58,642 nucleotides of DNA from Bacteriovoracaceae bacterium (GTDB lineage Bacteria; Bdellovibrionota; Bacteriovoracia; Bacteriovoracales; Bacteriovoracaceae), in assembly GCA_016786485.1 (NCBI GenBank), contig JAEUWD010000031.1:1-58642 (forward strand), read 5' to 3'. A program made the translations under genes and the position numbers. The notes beneath the pieces are model-generated. The model was not told the origin of the DNA. It did no database searches and worked only from the letters and a program-made list of their open reading frames with translations. Positions within the stretch are counted from its first letter, which is position 1, and each line of letters opens with the position of its first letter. Of this stretch, positions 35,325 to 44,075 are shown in pieces.

Positions 35325-37882
35325 AAAAAAGTGCACCACAGTTGATTAAACTTAAAGATTATAAAAAAGCCGATTTTCGAATTGAAGATGTTTATTTAAA
35401 TTTTGATATTCACGATAAACACACTACCGTTTCTTCAAAAATGGTTTTAGTTTCTAATCATGAACAAGCTCCAGCTTTAGTTCTGGATGGTGAAAATCTA
35501 AACCTCAAATCGGTAAAACTTAATAATCAAAAATTAAACCCGTCAGACTATGTCATAGGGGAGGAAACCTTAACCATCGCTAAAGTTCCTAAAAAATTTA
35601 CTTTAGAAATTGAAGTGGAAATCGACCCGGCGAATAATTTGGCGCTCGAAGGTCTGTACAAATCAGGTGATGTTCTGTGTACGCAAAACGAAGCTCAAGG
35701 CTTCCGTCGTATAACGTATTTTATTGATCGTCCTGACGTCATGACAAAATTTAAAACGCGGATTGAAGCCGATAAAAAACGCTATCCCTTATTACTATCA
35801 AATGGAAACCGACTGAAGTCTGGCAATCTTGAAAAAGGTCGTCACTTTGTGGAGTGGCAAGACCCCCATTTAAAACCTTGTTATCTCTATGCTCTTGTCG
35901 CGGGTGACTTAGCACTAGTCAAAGATCAATTTATCACCATGAGTGGTCGTAAAGTCGCACTAGAAATTTATGTGGATAAAGGTAACGAAGATAAGTGTGA
36001 CTGGGCGATGAAATCGCTTAAGGCCTCGATGAAGTGGGATGAGGACACTTTTGGTCTTGAGTATGATCTTGATATTTATATGATTGTTGCAGTTGATGCT
36101 TTCAATATGGGAGCGATGGAAAATAAAGGCTTAAATATTTTTAATTCGAGTTATGTGCTCGCGAAAAAACAAACCGCTACCGATATGGATTTTCTTGGCG
36201 TCGAAAGTGTTATTGGTCATGAGTATTTCCACAATTGGACAGGTAACAGAGTTACATGTCGCGATTGGTTTCAATTAACCTTAAAAGAAGGTCTGACTGT
36301 TTTCCGCGATCAAGAATTCTCAAGTGATCTCAATTCTCGCGCCGTAAAAAGAATTCAAGACGTACGCGCTCTGAAACAAAGACAATTTCCTGAAGATGCG
36401 GGCCCCATGGCGCATCCGATTCGCCCTGAAGCTTATATGGAAATCAATAATTTCTATACCGCTACTGTGTACGAAAAAGGTTCAGAAGTCATTCGTATGG
36501 TACACACGTTGATTGGCGAAAAAGCTTTTAAGCTTGGGATGAAGAAATATTTTGAACTTTATGATGGTCAGGCCGTGACGACGGAAAATTTTATTCATGC
36601 GATGGAAGTCGCGAGCAAAAAAGATCTGACGCAATTTAAATTGTGGTATCAGCAATCGGGAACGCCAATAGTAAAGGCGAACAAAAAATATAATAAAACT
36701 AAGAAAGAACTCACCCTTACTTTTGAACAGTTTTCAAAGAAGGGCGAAAAATTTGTTTTAGAAATTCCGATTCGGTACGCACTTCTTTCAAAAAAGGGTA
36801 AAGTTTTAAGTGAAGGTCTTTTCGTACTCAATCAAAAGAAACAAAAGCTAATTCTCAAAAATATTAAAGAAGATGGTGTCATTTCACTCAATCGTGGTTT
36901 TAGTGCTCCGATTTATTTGGAGTTCCCATACACCGAAAAAGAATTATTTTTTCTGATGGCCAGTGATACTGATAGCTATAATCAGTGGGACGCAGCTCAG
37001 AGAATTTACCAGCAGAATATGCTGAAGAAAAAACCGAAGTGTTCAAAAGTTCTCATTAATGCAATCTCGACCATTCTCAAAAATTCTAAAAATGATCCTG
37101 CTCATGCTGCTGAACTTTTGACTTTAACCAGTGAAGCGGAACTCAATGAACATTTAAAAATCCATAACTATGCAGGCGTTCGCAAAGCGCGCCAACTTTT
37201 TTATTCAGAAATTGGTTCAAAACTCTTTAACGAATGGAAAAAAATCTATCTCGCTAATTCAAAAGTGGATGCTTCAGAATTAACCGCCAAAGCTTTTGGA
37301 CAACGTTCTTTAAAAAATTTAGCGCTGAAATACTTGTTTTGGTCAAAAAAAGCTGAAGGTCTAAAAATCGTTTACGAGCAATATACGAAAGCTCAAAACA
37401 TGACTGATTCCGCAGCCGCCTTAGAGCTCATCTGTCATATGGGCGATGATAAGGCGCAGGCGGCTTTAAATGATTTTAAAGCAAAGTGGAAAGGCGAGGC
37501 ATTGGTCATGAATAAGTGGTTTGCGATGCAAGCCAATAGTTATCACCCTGATGTTTTAAAACGTGTGCAACAACTGGCCAACGACACGGCCTTTGATAAG
37601 AAGAACCCAAATAAGATTCGTTCGCTTTACGCGAGTTTTGGTCGCAACTTGGCAGCTTTCCATGCTGCCAATGGTTCAGGCTACAAATACATGGCCGAAA
37701 GAATTATAGAAGTTGATAAATTTAATCCACAGATAGCCGCACGAATGGCGACTTTATTTAGCTCATATCGCTCACTACCAAAGTTAGCACAAAAGCATAT
37801 GAAAAACGCGCTAGAGCAGATTTTAAGTGAGAAATCACTGTCGGGTGATACGTTTGAAGTCGTTAGCAAAACGCTAAACTAA
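35321..37882 (+). CDS. pepN: Aminopeptidase N (M1 family)
   Basis: The 853-aa protein is close to the length of E. coli PepN. The substrate-anchoring GAMEN motif is at 264-268, and the zinc site is HEYFHNW (His300, Glu301, His304) with Glu323 in LKEGL. It removes N-terminal amino acids from peptides in the cytoplasm and helps recycle protein to amino acids. No signal peptide is present. Its coupling to the DUF2797 gene is unexplained. Confidence 0.96.
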   Translation: MKKSAPQLIKLKDYKKADFRIEDVYLNFDIHDKHTTVSSKMVLVSNHEQAPALVLDGENLNLKSVKLNNQKLNPSDYVIGEETLTIAKVPKKFTLEIEVEIDPANNLALEGLYKSGDVLCTQNEAQGFRRITYFIDRPDVMTKFKTRIEADKKRYPLLLSNGNRLKSGNLEKGRHFVEWQDPHLKPCYLYALVAGDLALVKDQFITMSGRKVALEIYVDKGNEDKCDWAMKSLKASMKWDEDTFGLEYDLDIYMIVAVDAFNMGAMENKGLNIFNSSYVLAKKQTATDMDFLGVESVIGHEYFHNWTGNRVTCRDWFQLTLKEGLTVFRDQEFSSDLNSRAVKRIQDVRALKQRQFPEDAGPMAHPIRPEAYMEINNFYTATVYEKGSEVIRMVHTLIGEKAFKLGMKKYFELYDGQAVTTENFIHAMEVASKKDLTQFKLWYQQSGTPIVKANKKYNKTKKELTLTFEQFSKKGEKFVLEIPIRYALLSKKGKVLSEGLFVLNQKKQKLILKNIKEDGVISLNRGFSAPIYLEFPYTEKELFFLMASDTDSYNQWDAAQRIYQQNMLKKKPKCSKVLINAISTILKNSKNDPAHAAELLTLTSEAELNEHLKIHNYAGVRKARQLFYSEIGSKLFNEWKKIYLANSKVDASELTAKAFGQRSLKNLALKYLFWSKKAEGLKIVYEQYTKAQNMTDSAAALELICHMGDDKAQAALNDFKAKWKGEALVMNKWFAMQANSYHPDVLKRVQQLANDTAFDKKNPNKIRSLYASFGRNLAAFHAANGSGYKYMAERIIEVDKFNPQIAARMATLFSSYRSLPKLAQKHMKNALEQILSEKSLSGDTFEVVSKTLN

Positions 37883-37884
37883 GG

Positions 37885-38007
37885 CTACTTAGTTTTCTTT
37901 TGATCTTTTTTTATTGGGATCAATTTTTGCTGTAACTTAGGGGCTTGAGCGGCCAGGATACCAATCATTCCTAAAAGGATGCCGGCAGTTAAAAGTGATA
38001 CGTCCAT
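37885..38007 (-). CDS. 40-aa small membrane protein
   Basis: The short gene reads from ATG 38007 to TAG 37885. AAGGA lies 9 bp upstream of the start. The product begins MDVSLLTAGILLGMIGILAA, a single hydrophobic helix of about 18 residues, and ends with a highly basic tail (PIKKDQKKTK). This looks like a small inner-membrane protein with a basic cytoplasmic tail. A TTATAATTATAA palindrome at 38055-38066 could contain its -10 box. The function is unknown. Confidence 0.6.
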   Translation of the reverse strand: MDVSLLTAGILLGMIGILAAQAPKLQQKLIPIKKDQKKTK

Positions 38008-38112
38008 GGTGTGTGTCCTTGTTACGTCTCGTACTAACCCTATCGGTTAGTTACTTATAATTATAACATATTTCTTGAATGACCAGTAAGCCTTTGCCTG
38101 GACTTTTAAGAC

Positions 38113-38124
38113 TGATAATTATCA
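38113..38124. promoter_or_regulatory. Fur-like palindrome upstream of the 38171 gene
   Basis: TGATAATTATCA is a perfect 12-bp palindrome with GATAAT/ATTATC arms resembling Fur half-sites, 46 bp before the start codon. The evidence is weak, as AT-rich palindromes arise by chance. Confidence 0.3.
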
Positions 38125-38170
38125 TTTAAACTTACAGTATACGTCTTTTCAATTACTTCGGAGATTTACT

Positions 38171-39643
38171 ATGACTGCGAACACTTTATCCACCAGGCAA
38201 AAAGCGCTGAAAATCAATCTGGATGCACGTATCTACGGTACGCTAGCTGAGATTGGAGCAGGTCAAGAGGTCGCGAGACACTTCTTCCAAGCTGGCGCTG
38301 CGAGTGGAACTATCGCGAAAAGTATGTCGGCTTATGACAAGATTTTTTCTGATGTTATTTACGGCAAAGAAAAATCTAATCGCTATGTGAGTGAAGAGCG
38401 ATTAATTAAAATGCTAGAAAAAGAATACGAAGTTTTAGAAGAACGTTTAGGCGCTTCTCGTCCGCCAGAAAATCTCTTTTTCTCATTCTCAAATACCGTT
38501 TCTGCTATTAACTATTTCGGGACCAATGAATCTCATGGCTGGATCGGAATTCGTTACCAATTAAATCCAAAAGCGGATTTTAACCAAATTGTTCTGCACG
38601 TGCGTATGCTCGATAAAGAAAATACTTCGCAACAACACGCACTAGGTGTGCTGGGTGTAAATTTAATTTTTGCGGCTTTTTACGAAGCGGGTGAGCCGGA
38701 TAAATTACTTGAATCTTTAATGGACAACCTCTCTAAGTCACGAATTGAAATTAATATGATTCGAATGACAGGTGTCGATTTCAAGCAAGTTGATAACCGC
38801 TTACTCAATCTACAATTGGTTCGTTTAGGTTTAACTAATGCGGTTATGTTTGATCAAAAAGGCCATATCGTTTTGGCCTCTGAAGAGCTGTACAAGAAAA
38901 ATGTCTTGGTTGTACGCGGAAGTTATCGACCACCGACATTAGTCAGCGAAGACATTATCGAAACAGGGATGAAGTGTTTTAGTGAAAAAAGTAAAATTGA
39001 AGTGGCATCAATGGTTACGTTATGTGAAATAACGATGACGAATCTCTCAGAGACGGGAGAAATTTCGAGAGAAGATTTTCTCGCTCGTGTCGATCTTTTA
39101 TCCGCTCTTGGCCACCGAGTTTTGATTAGTAATTACCACCAATATTTTAAGCTTAGTGATTACTTCGCTAAATTTAAATGTCCAAATCTAGGATTAGTTT
39201 TAGGTATTTATAATTTTCAGCAAATTTTTGATCATGATTACAATAATTTTAGTCCCGAGGCCTTAAAAAGCTTAGGAATAAAAGTCACCGAAGAGGAAGA
39301 AATTGAAGAAGTGAATTTGTTAGCTTCCGTTGGACTACTTTTCAAAGCAAATGTAAAAGTCTTTGTTTATCCATACCACAGTAGTAGTGGAAAAACAGAA
39401 TGCACGACACTTGAAAATTTAAAAATTCGTGAAGAATCAAAACATCTTATTAATTATTTGAAAGAAACCAAACAGCTTTTTGATATCCAAGGCTACAATA
39501 AAAAGATCACGGATATTTATTCTCGCCGAGTTTTGGAAATGATTCAGAAAAACGAAAAAGGCTGGGAAGATATGGTGCCGAAATCGGTCGCAAAAACGAT
39601 TAATGCAAAATGTTTGTTTGGGCATCCTTGCGATACAAAATAA
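38171..39643 (+). CDS. Conserved protein of unknown function
   Basis: The 490-aa cytoplasmic protein has no signal or membrane segment. The N-terminus (ALKINLDARIYGTLAEIGAGQE) and FSFSNTVSAINYFG, GVLGVNLIFAAFYEAG, and a C-terminal FGHPCDTK are strong, conserved-looking blocks of a family present in several bacterial phyla whose members carry unrelated database names. I do not know its activity. GGAG precedes the ATG. A possible Fur-type palindrome lies upstream. Confidence 0.6.
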   Translation: MTANTLSTRQKALKINLDARIYGTLAEIGAGQEVARHFFQAGAASGTIAKSMSAYDKIFSDVIYGKEKSNRYVSEERLIKMLEKEYEVLEERLGASRPPENLFFSFSNTVSAINYFGTNESHGWIGIRYQLNPKADFNQIVLHVRMLDKENTSQQHALGVLGVNLIFAAFYEAGEPDKLLESLMDNLSKSRIEINMIRMTGVDFKQVDNRLLNLQLVRLGLTNAVMFDQKGHIVLASEELYKKNVLVVRGSYRPPTLVSEDIIETGMKCFSEKSKIEVASMVTLCEITMTNLSETGEISREDFLARVDLLSALGHRVLISNYHQYFKLSDYFAKFKCPNLGLVLGIYNFQQIFDHDYNNFSPEALKSLGIKVTEEEEIEEVNLLASVGLLFKANVKVFVYPYHSSSGKTECTTLENLKIREESKHLINYLKETKQLFDIQGYNKKITDIYSRRVLEMIQKNEKGWEDMVPKSVAKTINAKCLFGHPCDTK

Positions 39644-39646
39644 CTT

Positions 39647-40129
39647 TTAGCCGCAGCACTTTTTAAATTTTTTGCCACTGCCGCAAGGACAATCATCATT
39701 ACGTCCCACTTTAGGTTGTGAGCGCTTGATTGGGTCTAGACCTACGATAGTGCCTTTATCAAATAACCACTGGTCATTTCTGAAAACAAAATCAGAGATT
39801 TCATGATGATAAAAATTCTTTTCGTTTTGATCTTGGTAATGGGCCACAAACTCAACCATACCCTGGTCTTTTTTTGGAGCGATGCTGGTTTTAATAATTT
39901 TAAGTCCCTTCCATTTTGATTCTTTCGCCCATTTCATCGCTGCGGCAGCATCAAAATTTTCATTACTTGTGGTTTGTGTTTTTGCAATAAACTCAATATC
40001 GGCCGTGACATAAGCACAGTAACGGGCACGCATTAAAGCTTCAGGAGTTTTTGCCTTCGCTTTGTTTTTGTGAAGAGGAGCACAGCAATTTTGATAGCTT
40101 TCGCCGCTATCACAGGGGCATAGTTCCAT
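39647..40129 (-). CDS. YchJ-like SEC-C motif protein
   Basis: The 160-aa protein has cysteine motifs at both ends: [14 protein letters not shown] at residues 3-16 and the SEC-C zinc motif [15 protein letters not shown] at the C-terminus. The central part ([11 protein letters not shown]) matches the YchJ/UPF0225 domain. The role is unknown; SEC-C motifs bind zinc and often mediate protein contacts. Its start is 14 bp from the lipoprotein gene stop. Confidence 0.88.
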   Translation of the reverse strand: MELCPCDSGESYQNCCAPLHKNKAKAKTPEALMRARYCAYVTADIEFIAKTQTTSNENFDAAAAMKWAKESKWKGLKIIKTSIAPKKDQGMVEFVAHYQDQNEKNFYHHEISDFVFRNDQWLFDKGTIVGLDPIKRSQPKVGRNDDCPCGSGKKFKKCCG

Positions 40130-40143
40130 GAAAATAGACCTTG

Positions 40144-40590
40144 TTAGTTGTTGGTCTTATGAAAATAAATGATTTTAACGACTTTGTTAAGGCTCGGGCT
40201 GTAAATAATTTGAATCCCTAATTCGTCGCATTTAATAACTTGTTGAAATGGAATTCCGTCGCGGCGAATCTCACCTGAAATTTCTCGTAGATTCGTTGTG
40301 TAGGGACGAAACATTTCTTTCCAATAATCGAGTTCAATTTCGAGCCCTTTAGGAGAAATGTACTTGGCCATCACTGCATCGCCATTCACTTCAAAAGAAA
40401 TGCCGTTATTAAAATGTAAAAGCGAATTTTCGGGATGAATTTTGGATGGTTCTTTAAAAAGTGGCCGACCAAATTGATGAAAAAGAGCGTTGGTATTAGT
40501 GGGAAAAGATGAAATCTTTTGAATTTCAACTTTCAAACAACTATTGATAATAAAAATCACGAAAAGAATAAATAAGGTTCTAGTCACCAT
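40144..40590 (-). CDS. Hypothetical lipoprotein
   Basis: The 148-aa protein has an N-terminal hydrophobic segment and lipobox (INSC at about residues 15-18). The mature domain is small and beta-rich with [14 protein letters not shown]. The family is not recognised. It probably forms an operon with the downstream YchJ-like gene. Confidence 0.6.
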   Translation of the reverse strand: MVTRTLFILFVIFIINSCLKVEIQKISSFPTNTNALFHQFGRPLFKEPSKIHPENSLLHFNNGISFEVNGDAVMAKYISPKGLEIELDYWKEMFRPYTTNLREISGEIRRDGIPFQQVIKCDELGIQIIYSPSLNKVVKIIYFHKTNN

Positions 40591-40628
40591 GGCCAGCTTG
40601 TCGGTGAAATGCTAGGAAAAGTTAAACT

Positions 40629-41441
40629 ATGTTTGACCAAGTCTATCTGTCAGAAATTCAAGACCCCTATGTTAACCTGAGCTTAGAGCAACGCTTATTA
40701 GAAGAGCTTGTCCCTAACGAGCGTCGCTTGCTGATTTATATCAACCAACCTTGTGTCGTTATTGGACGTTTTCAGAATCCATTACAAGAATGCGACCTGA
40801 GCTTTATGAAAGAGCAGGGAATCGATTGGATTCGTCGTCAGAGTGGCGGTGGAACGGTTTATCACGACTTAGGGAATATCAATCTGTGCTTTCTTAATGG
40901 GGCACGAGAGCTGCAAAAAGCTGATCATCAAGAGTACCTTGTGAAGGTGCTACGTCAGTTTGATTTTCACGCTAAGATCTCTGGTCGCAGCGATGTATTA
41001 GTTGAATACAAGGGTCTGGATTATAAAATTTCTGGTAGTGCTTTTAAGCAAAAACGTGATCGCTCGTTTCATCACGCCACACTTTTATACGATGCCGATA
41101 AAGCTGCGCTTAAAAAGTGTCTTGCCCCAAAGTTAAAAATTCAAAACAGCCGTTCAATACCTTCCAATCCTCATCCGACCATTAATTTAAAACAAATCAC
41201 ACCTCAGCTAGAACTATCTCAATTGATGACCGGACTAACTCAAGGTCATACGGTTCAAAATCTGGATGCGAAAACTGTTTTATCGATGGTGAGTACAGAC
41301 TATCTACAAAGTCTTAAAACTTGGGAATGGAAATGGGGTGAAATCCCGGTCTTTGATCTCCATCATGAAGGGCAGGTTATCAGCTTTCAAAAAGCTCAAA
41401 CCGTCGATGGGATTAAAATTAATGAATTTTTAGGTCTTTAG
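40629..41441 (+). CDS. lplA: Lipoate-protein ligase A family
   Basis: The 270-aa protein shows the biotin/lipoate ligase fold: IGRFQNPLQECD, RRQSGGGTVYHDLGNINLCF (residues about 71-90), and DYKISGSAFKQKRDRSFHHATLL with the catalytic lysine in KISGSA. It attaches lipoate to acyltransferase subunits of 2-oxoacid dehydrogenases using ATP. It is convergent with the 41438 gene, overlapping by 4 bp. Confidence 0.92.
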   Translation: MFDQVYLSEIQDPYVNLSLEQRLLEELVPNERRLLIYINQPCVVIGRFQNPLQECDLSFMKEQGIDWIRRQSGGGTVYHDLGNINLCFLNGARELQKADHQEYLVKVLRQFDFHAKISGRSDVLVEYKGLDYKISGSAFKQKRDRSFHHATLLYDADKAALKKCLAPKLKIQNSRSIPSNPHPTINLKQITPQLELSQLMTGLTQGHTVQNLDAKTVLSMVSTDYLQSLKTWEWKWGEIPVFDLHHEGQVISFQKAQTVDGIKINEFLGL

Positions 41442-41737
41442 TGCGCCTGACAGCTCGAGCAGCTGCCTTCTTTACCTTTTGGATTAGTGCCATCAACCAG
41501 CGCCCAGCGCTTGTAACGGTCATTAATATAGGTACAAGCCGATTCCAGGTCATTAAAGTCTTTAAGACTAATTTCGACTTCTTCATCCTTAAGCACGGTC
41601 ACGGAATAAAGGAATTCAGTCTCATTAGACTCTGTTGGGACCCCAGTCAGATTGATCTGGGCACGGTTATCACCCAAGGAATAATAGCTATAAGTCCAAT
41701 TTTCGAGGTCAATTCTAGGAATATTTTTTATTGTCAT
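41438..41737 (-). CDS. Small conserved hypothetical protein with CxxC tail
   Basis: The 99-aa acidic cytoplasmic protein ends CSSCQAH. The family is not recognised. It has one start ATG, at 41737, and lies between lplA and rpmG. Confidence 0.5.
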   Translation of the reverse strand: MTIKNIPRIDLENWTYSYYSLGDNRAQINLTGVPTESNETEFLYSVTVLKDEEVEISLKDFNDLESACTYINDRYKRWALVDGTNPKGKEGSCSSCQAH

Positions 41738-41841
41738 GGATATAACCTATCAAAATCTTTGAAAACAAACAATTTTTTCTTGTCAGGAGTCGCACAGCAG
41801 GGTAAATTGCGACTTCGTTATTACTAGAACGGAGGTTTATC

Positions 41842-42018
41842 GTGGCCAAGGGACCGAGACAAGTTATTACTTTAGAATGTACAGAAGCTAGAAAAGAAGG
41901 CGGTACACCATCTCGTTATTCGACTACAAAGAATAAGAAGAAGCATCCTGAAAGAATTGAACTTAAAAAATACAATCCTTTTCTAAGACGTCACACTTTA
42001 CATAAAGAAGTTAAGTAA
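41842..42018 (+). CDS. rpmG: Ribosomal protein L33, zinc-free form
   Basis: The 58-aa protein starts at GTG 41842 with a strong GGAGG seven bases upstream. The sequence [20 protein letters not shown], then [19 protein letters not shown], is typical L33. It keeps only Cys13 of the two CxxC pairs, so it is the C-minus paralogue type that does not bind zinc. No second L33 gene is in the window. Confidence 0.95.
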   Translation: MAKGPRQVITLECTEARKEGGTPSRYSTTKNKKKHPERIELKKYNPFLRRHTLHKEVK

Positions 42019-43044
42019 TTAATCGTTATTTAAACTTCGTTCGCTAGTTTCAAAGACTTTTAAGAGGTCTTTGCTCACGATATATGGCTGTTCTTCATCA
42101 GAACTTTTGATGATAACACTTTGACGATTTTCCACTTTAAATTGCGGCATTTGTTTTATCGGATATGAGATTCGATATTCGATTTCTTTGCCTTGGCGTT
42201 TTAGCACCACGATATACTGAGGTCGCTTCAAGCTTTGATCTAATAACTCAATAATAGATTCATCCGGTTTATCGAGGATAACCTGGCTACGAAGGTTGAA
42301 TAAGTTTTTGAAGTACTCAGCTGTCTTTGTTGCATCTAGTGCTGTTTGGCGAGAATCAAACCAATTATTTTCAGTTTTCGTGATTTTAAAATAAGGTCGA
42401 TTGGTGATTTGCTCACGATAGAAAGAGAGCTCATCCACTTCAGCTGGATTAAAAACAAAAATACGTGGTTCAATAAAATCCCCTAACTCAAAAGTTTCAA
42501 TGGGGAATTTTAAGTTTTCAATTTGATAAATAGTTTGGTGATCCGTTACCGTCATGTATGCCGAGTTATCAATGGGATTAATCAAACCAATTTTAATTTC
42601 ATATTTGGCCCCATCAATAACTTCAAACTCCATATGGATGAGCGGATTATCCAACGAGAAGCTGGAAATATTGATCGGTTCATACTGATGAATTTTTCTG
42701 ACCGTTACTTCCTGAAGTGCATCGATAATTTGTTTCAGTGTTTGTGCCTTGGCGGGAAGTTCACGTGGTGAAAGGAGGCGCCAAGTATCATGCTTAGGTG
42801 AGTTCTCATCTAAGTTCTTCTGCATTTTAAATTCACCGAATTTATTTTTAAGCGAAAGATTTTTAATATTGGTGAAAATTTCTTCTGGAACTGGATTCAC
42901 ATAAATTTGGGCCATGTCATACGGAACGGTCGGAGCTTGGAAAAGCTCGCTAATCAGCGCGCCGCCCATGATGACTAAGAAAAAAATAGCGAGAAACCAA
43001 GTTGAGATCTGTGCCCGTAATTTAAGTAATTGTTCAAATTGCAT
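42019..43044 (-). CDS. DUF4340-type membrane-anchored protein
   Basis: The 341-aa protein has one N-terminal membrane helix (about residues 16-36) and a large periplasmic domain of repeated units (DTWRLLSPRELPAKAQTLKQ, KYEIKIGL, EIEYRISYP). This arrangement matches DUF4340 proteins, which in other bacteria follow GldF/GldG-type ABC transporter genes. No ABC genes are seen here. It is in an operon with the 43063 gene, 18 bp apart. It is convergent with rpmG. Confidence 0.65.
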   Translation of the reverse strand: MQFEQLLKLRAQISTWFLAIFFLVIMGGALISELFQAPTVPYDMAQIYVNPVPEEIFTNIKNLSLKNKFGEFKMQKNLDENSPKHDTWRLLSPRELPAKAQTLKQIIDALQEVTVRKIHQYEPINISSFSLDNPLIHMEFEVIDGAKYEIKIGLINPIDNSAYMTVTDHQTIYQIENLKFPIETFELGDFIEPRIFVFNPAEVDELSFYREQITNRPYFKITKTENNWFDSRQTALDATKTAEYFKNLFNLRSQVILDKPDESIIELLDQSLKRPQYIVVLKRQGKEIEYRISYPIKQMPQFKVENRQSVIIKSSDEEQPYIVSKDLLKVFETSERSLNND

Positions 43045-43062
43045 GATTTAATCTTAACGAAA

Positions 43063-43878
43063 TTATATGCCTAAGTCACTAAAGTCTTCTTCTTCATCTT
43101 CTGACTCTTCTTTTTTCTTGGCCTTCGTCGCGACCGGTAGATCTGGTTGAACTGAAGTTAAGAAGTTACGCAGAGTGGTTTTTTCACCTTTCATAGCGAA
43201 AGTCCAACGAAGTTGTAGGCGGTGACTTGCCTTATCTTCACTGATGATGCGGCTTCTCATTGCGTAGAAGCTTGAATATTGTACATCGGCACTGAGGGTA
43301 AATTTACTTGGGATTAAAAACTCGACAACCACTGATTGTCCGCGGATAAACGGCATGTCACAAAAGAGCAGAACTTCATCCATATTTAAATCTGAAATAA
43401 GTGCAAAACCTTTGCCAACAAATTCTTCATCAGGAATTGTGCGTGGGAGAGTGAAGGACATACGTTTTAATTCTTCTTCACTTAGCTCAACTGCAGGTGT
43501 AGTCGTCTCATCTTTCTTTTCACCTTCAGCGCTAGCAGCTGCCTCCTCTGGTTTGACTTCTGCATCGGCTGGTGCCGCTTCGACAGCTTCATCCGCTGTC
43601 TCTTCATTTTTTTCTTCAGGATTAGCTTCAGCTTCAGGTGTTGCTGCAGCATCGGCAGCAGCGGTGATGGGAACCACATTATCAGTTTTTACTTCTGTTT
43701 CAGCTTTAGCTTTTTCATAAATTTTTTTGATGTCTTCAATTTTTACGGCACTCGCGTCTTCATTTTTAGCTGCTAATTCTTTGGCCACCGCAGCCTCAAT
43801 TTCAGACCGTAGTGCCCATACTCGAACTTCGATGCGCTTAACTGTAACAGGGTGATTGCTTTTTCCAATAATTGTCAT
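43063..43878 (-). CDS. Acidic-linker protein with PilZ-like C-terminal domain
   Basis: The 271-aa cytoplasmic protein has a short N-terminal part and an Ala/Glu-rich low-complexity linker (about residues 65-135). A C-terminal beta domain (about 140-245) contains GKGFALISDLNMDEVLLFCD and GQSVVVEFLIPSKFTLSADV, resembling the PilZ barrel. The c-di-GMP signature RxxxR followed by D/NxSxxG is not evident, so nucleotide binding is doubtful. Co-transcribed with the DUF4340-type gene. Confidence 0.55.
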   Translation of the reverse strand: MTIIGKSNHPVTVKRIEVRVWALRSEIEAAVAKELAAKNEDASAVKIEDIKKIYEKAKAETEVKTDNVVPITAAADAAATPEAEANPEEKNEETADEAVEAAPADAEVKPEEAAASAEGEKKDETTTPAVELSEEELKRMSFTLPRTIPDEEFVGKGFALISDLNMDEVLLFCDMPFIRGQSVVVEFLIPSKFTLSADVQYSSFYAMRSRIISEDKASHRLQLRWTFAMKGEKTTLRNFLTSVQPDLPVATKAKKKEESEDEEEDFSDLGI

Positions 43879-43963
43879 ACTAAGAGTTTACCTAAAAAAG
43901 TGATTGAGATCTATATAATGAAAATATGCCGCCTAAGTGGAGCTTTTTGCTCAGTCGTACTGA

Positions 43964-44008
43964 TATAATCTTACATCACTGTAGAGAAGTTGCCGCCGGC
44001 AATGTAAG
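43964..44008 (+). promoter_or_regulatory. Candidate -10 box with inverted repeat ahead of the protease gene
   Basis: TATAAT at 43964-43969 is followed at once by inverted repeats: CTTACAT (43970-43976) pairs with ATGTAAG (44002-44008), with an inner TTGCC-GCC-GGCAA dyad. This could be an operator or a leader structure. Confidence 0.4.
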
Positions 44009-44075
44009 AAAATAAAAACGATTAGAATAAGCATAAATGGATTTTTTTTATAAACACGCGTGACAAGGAAGTCGT

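Noticed and set aside
43355-43720. Ser/Ala-rich frame opposite the PilZ-like gene
   Set aside because: It is the complement of the Ala/Glu-rich linker and has no ribosome site.
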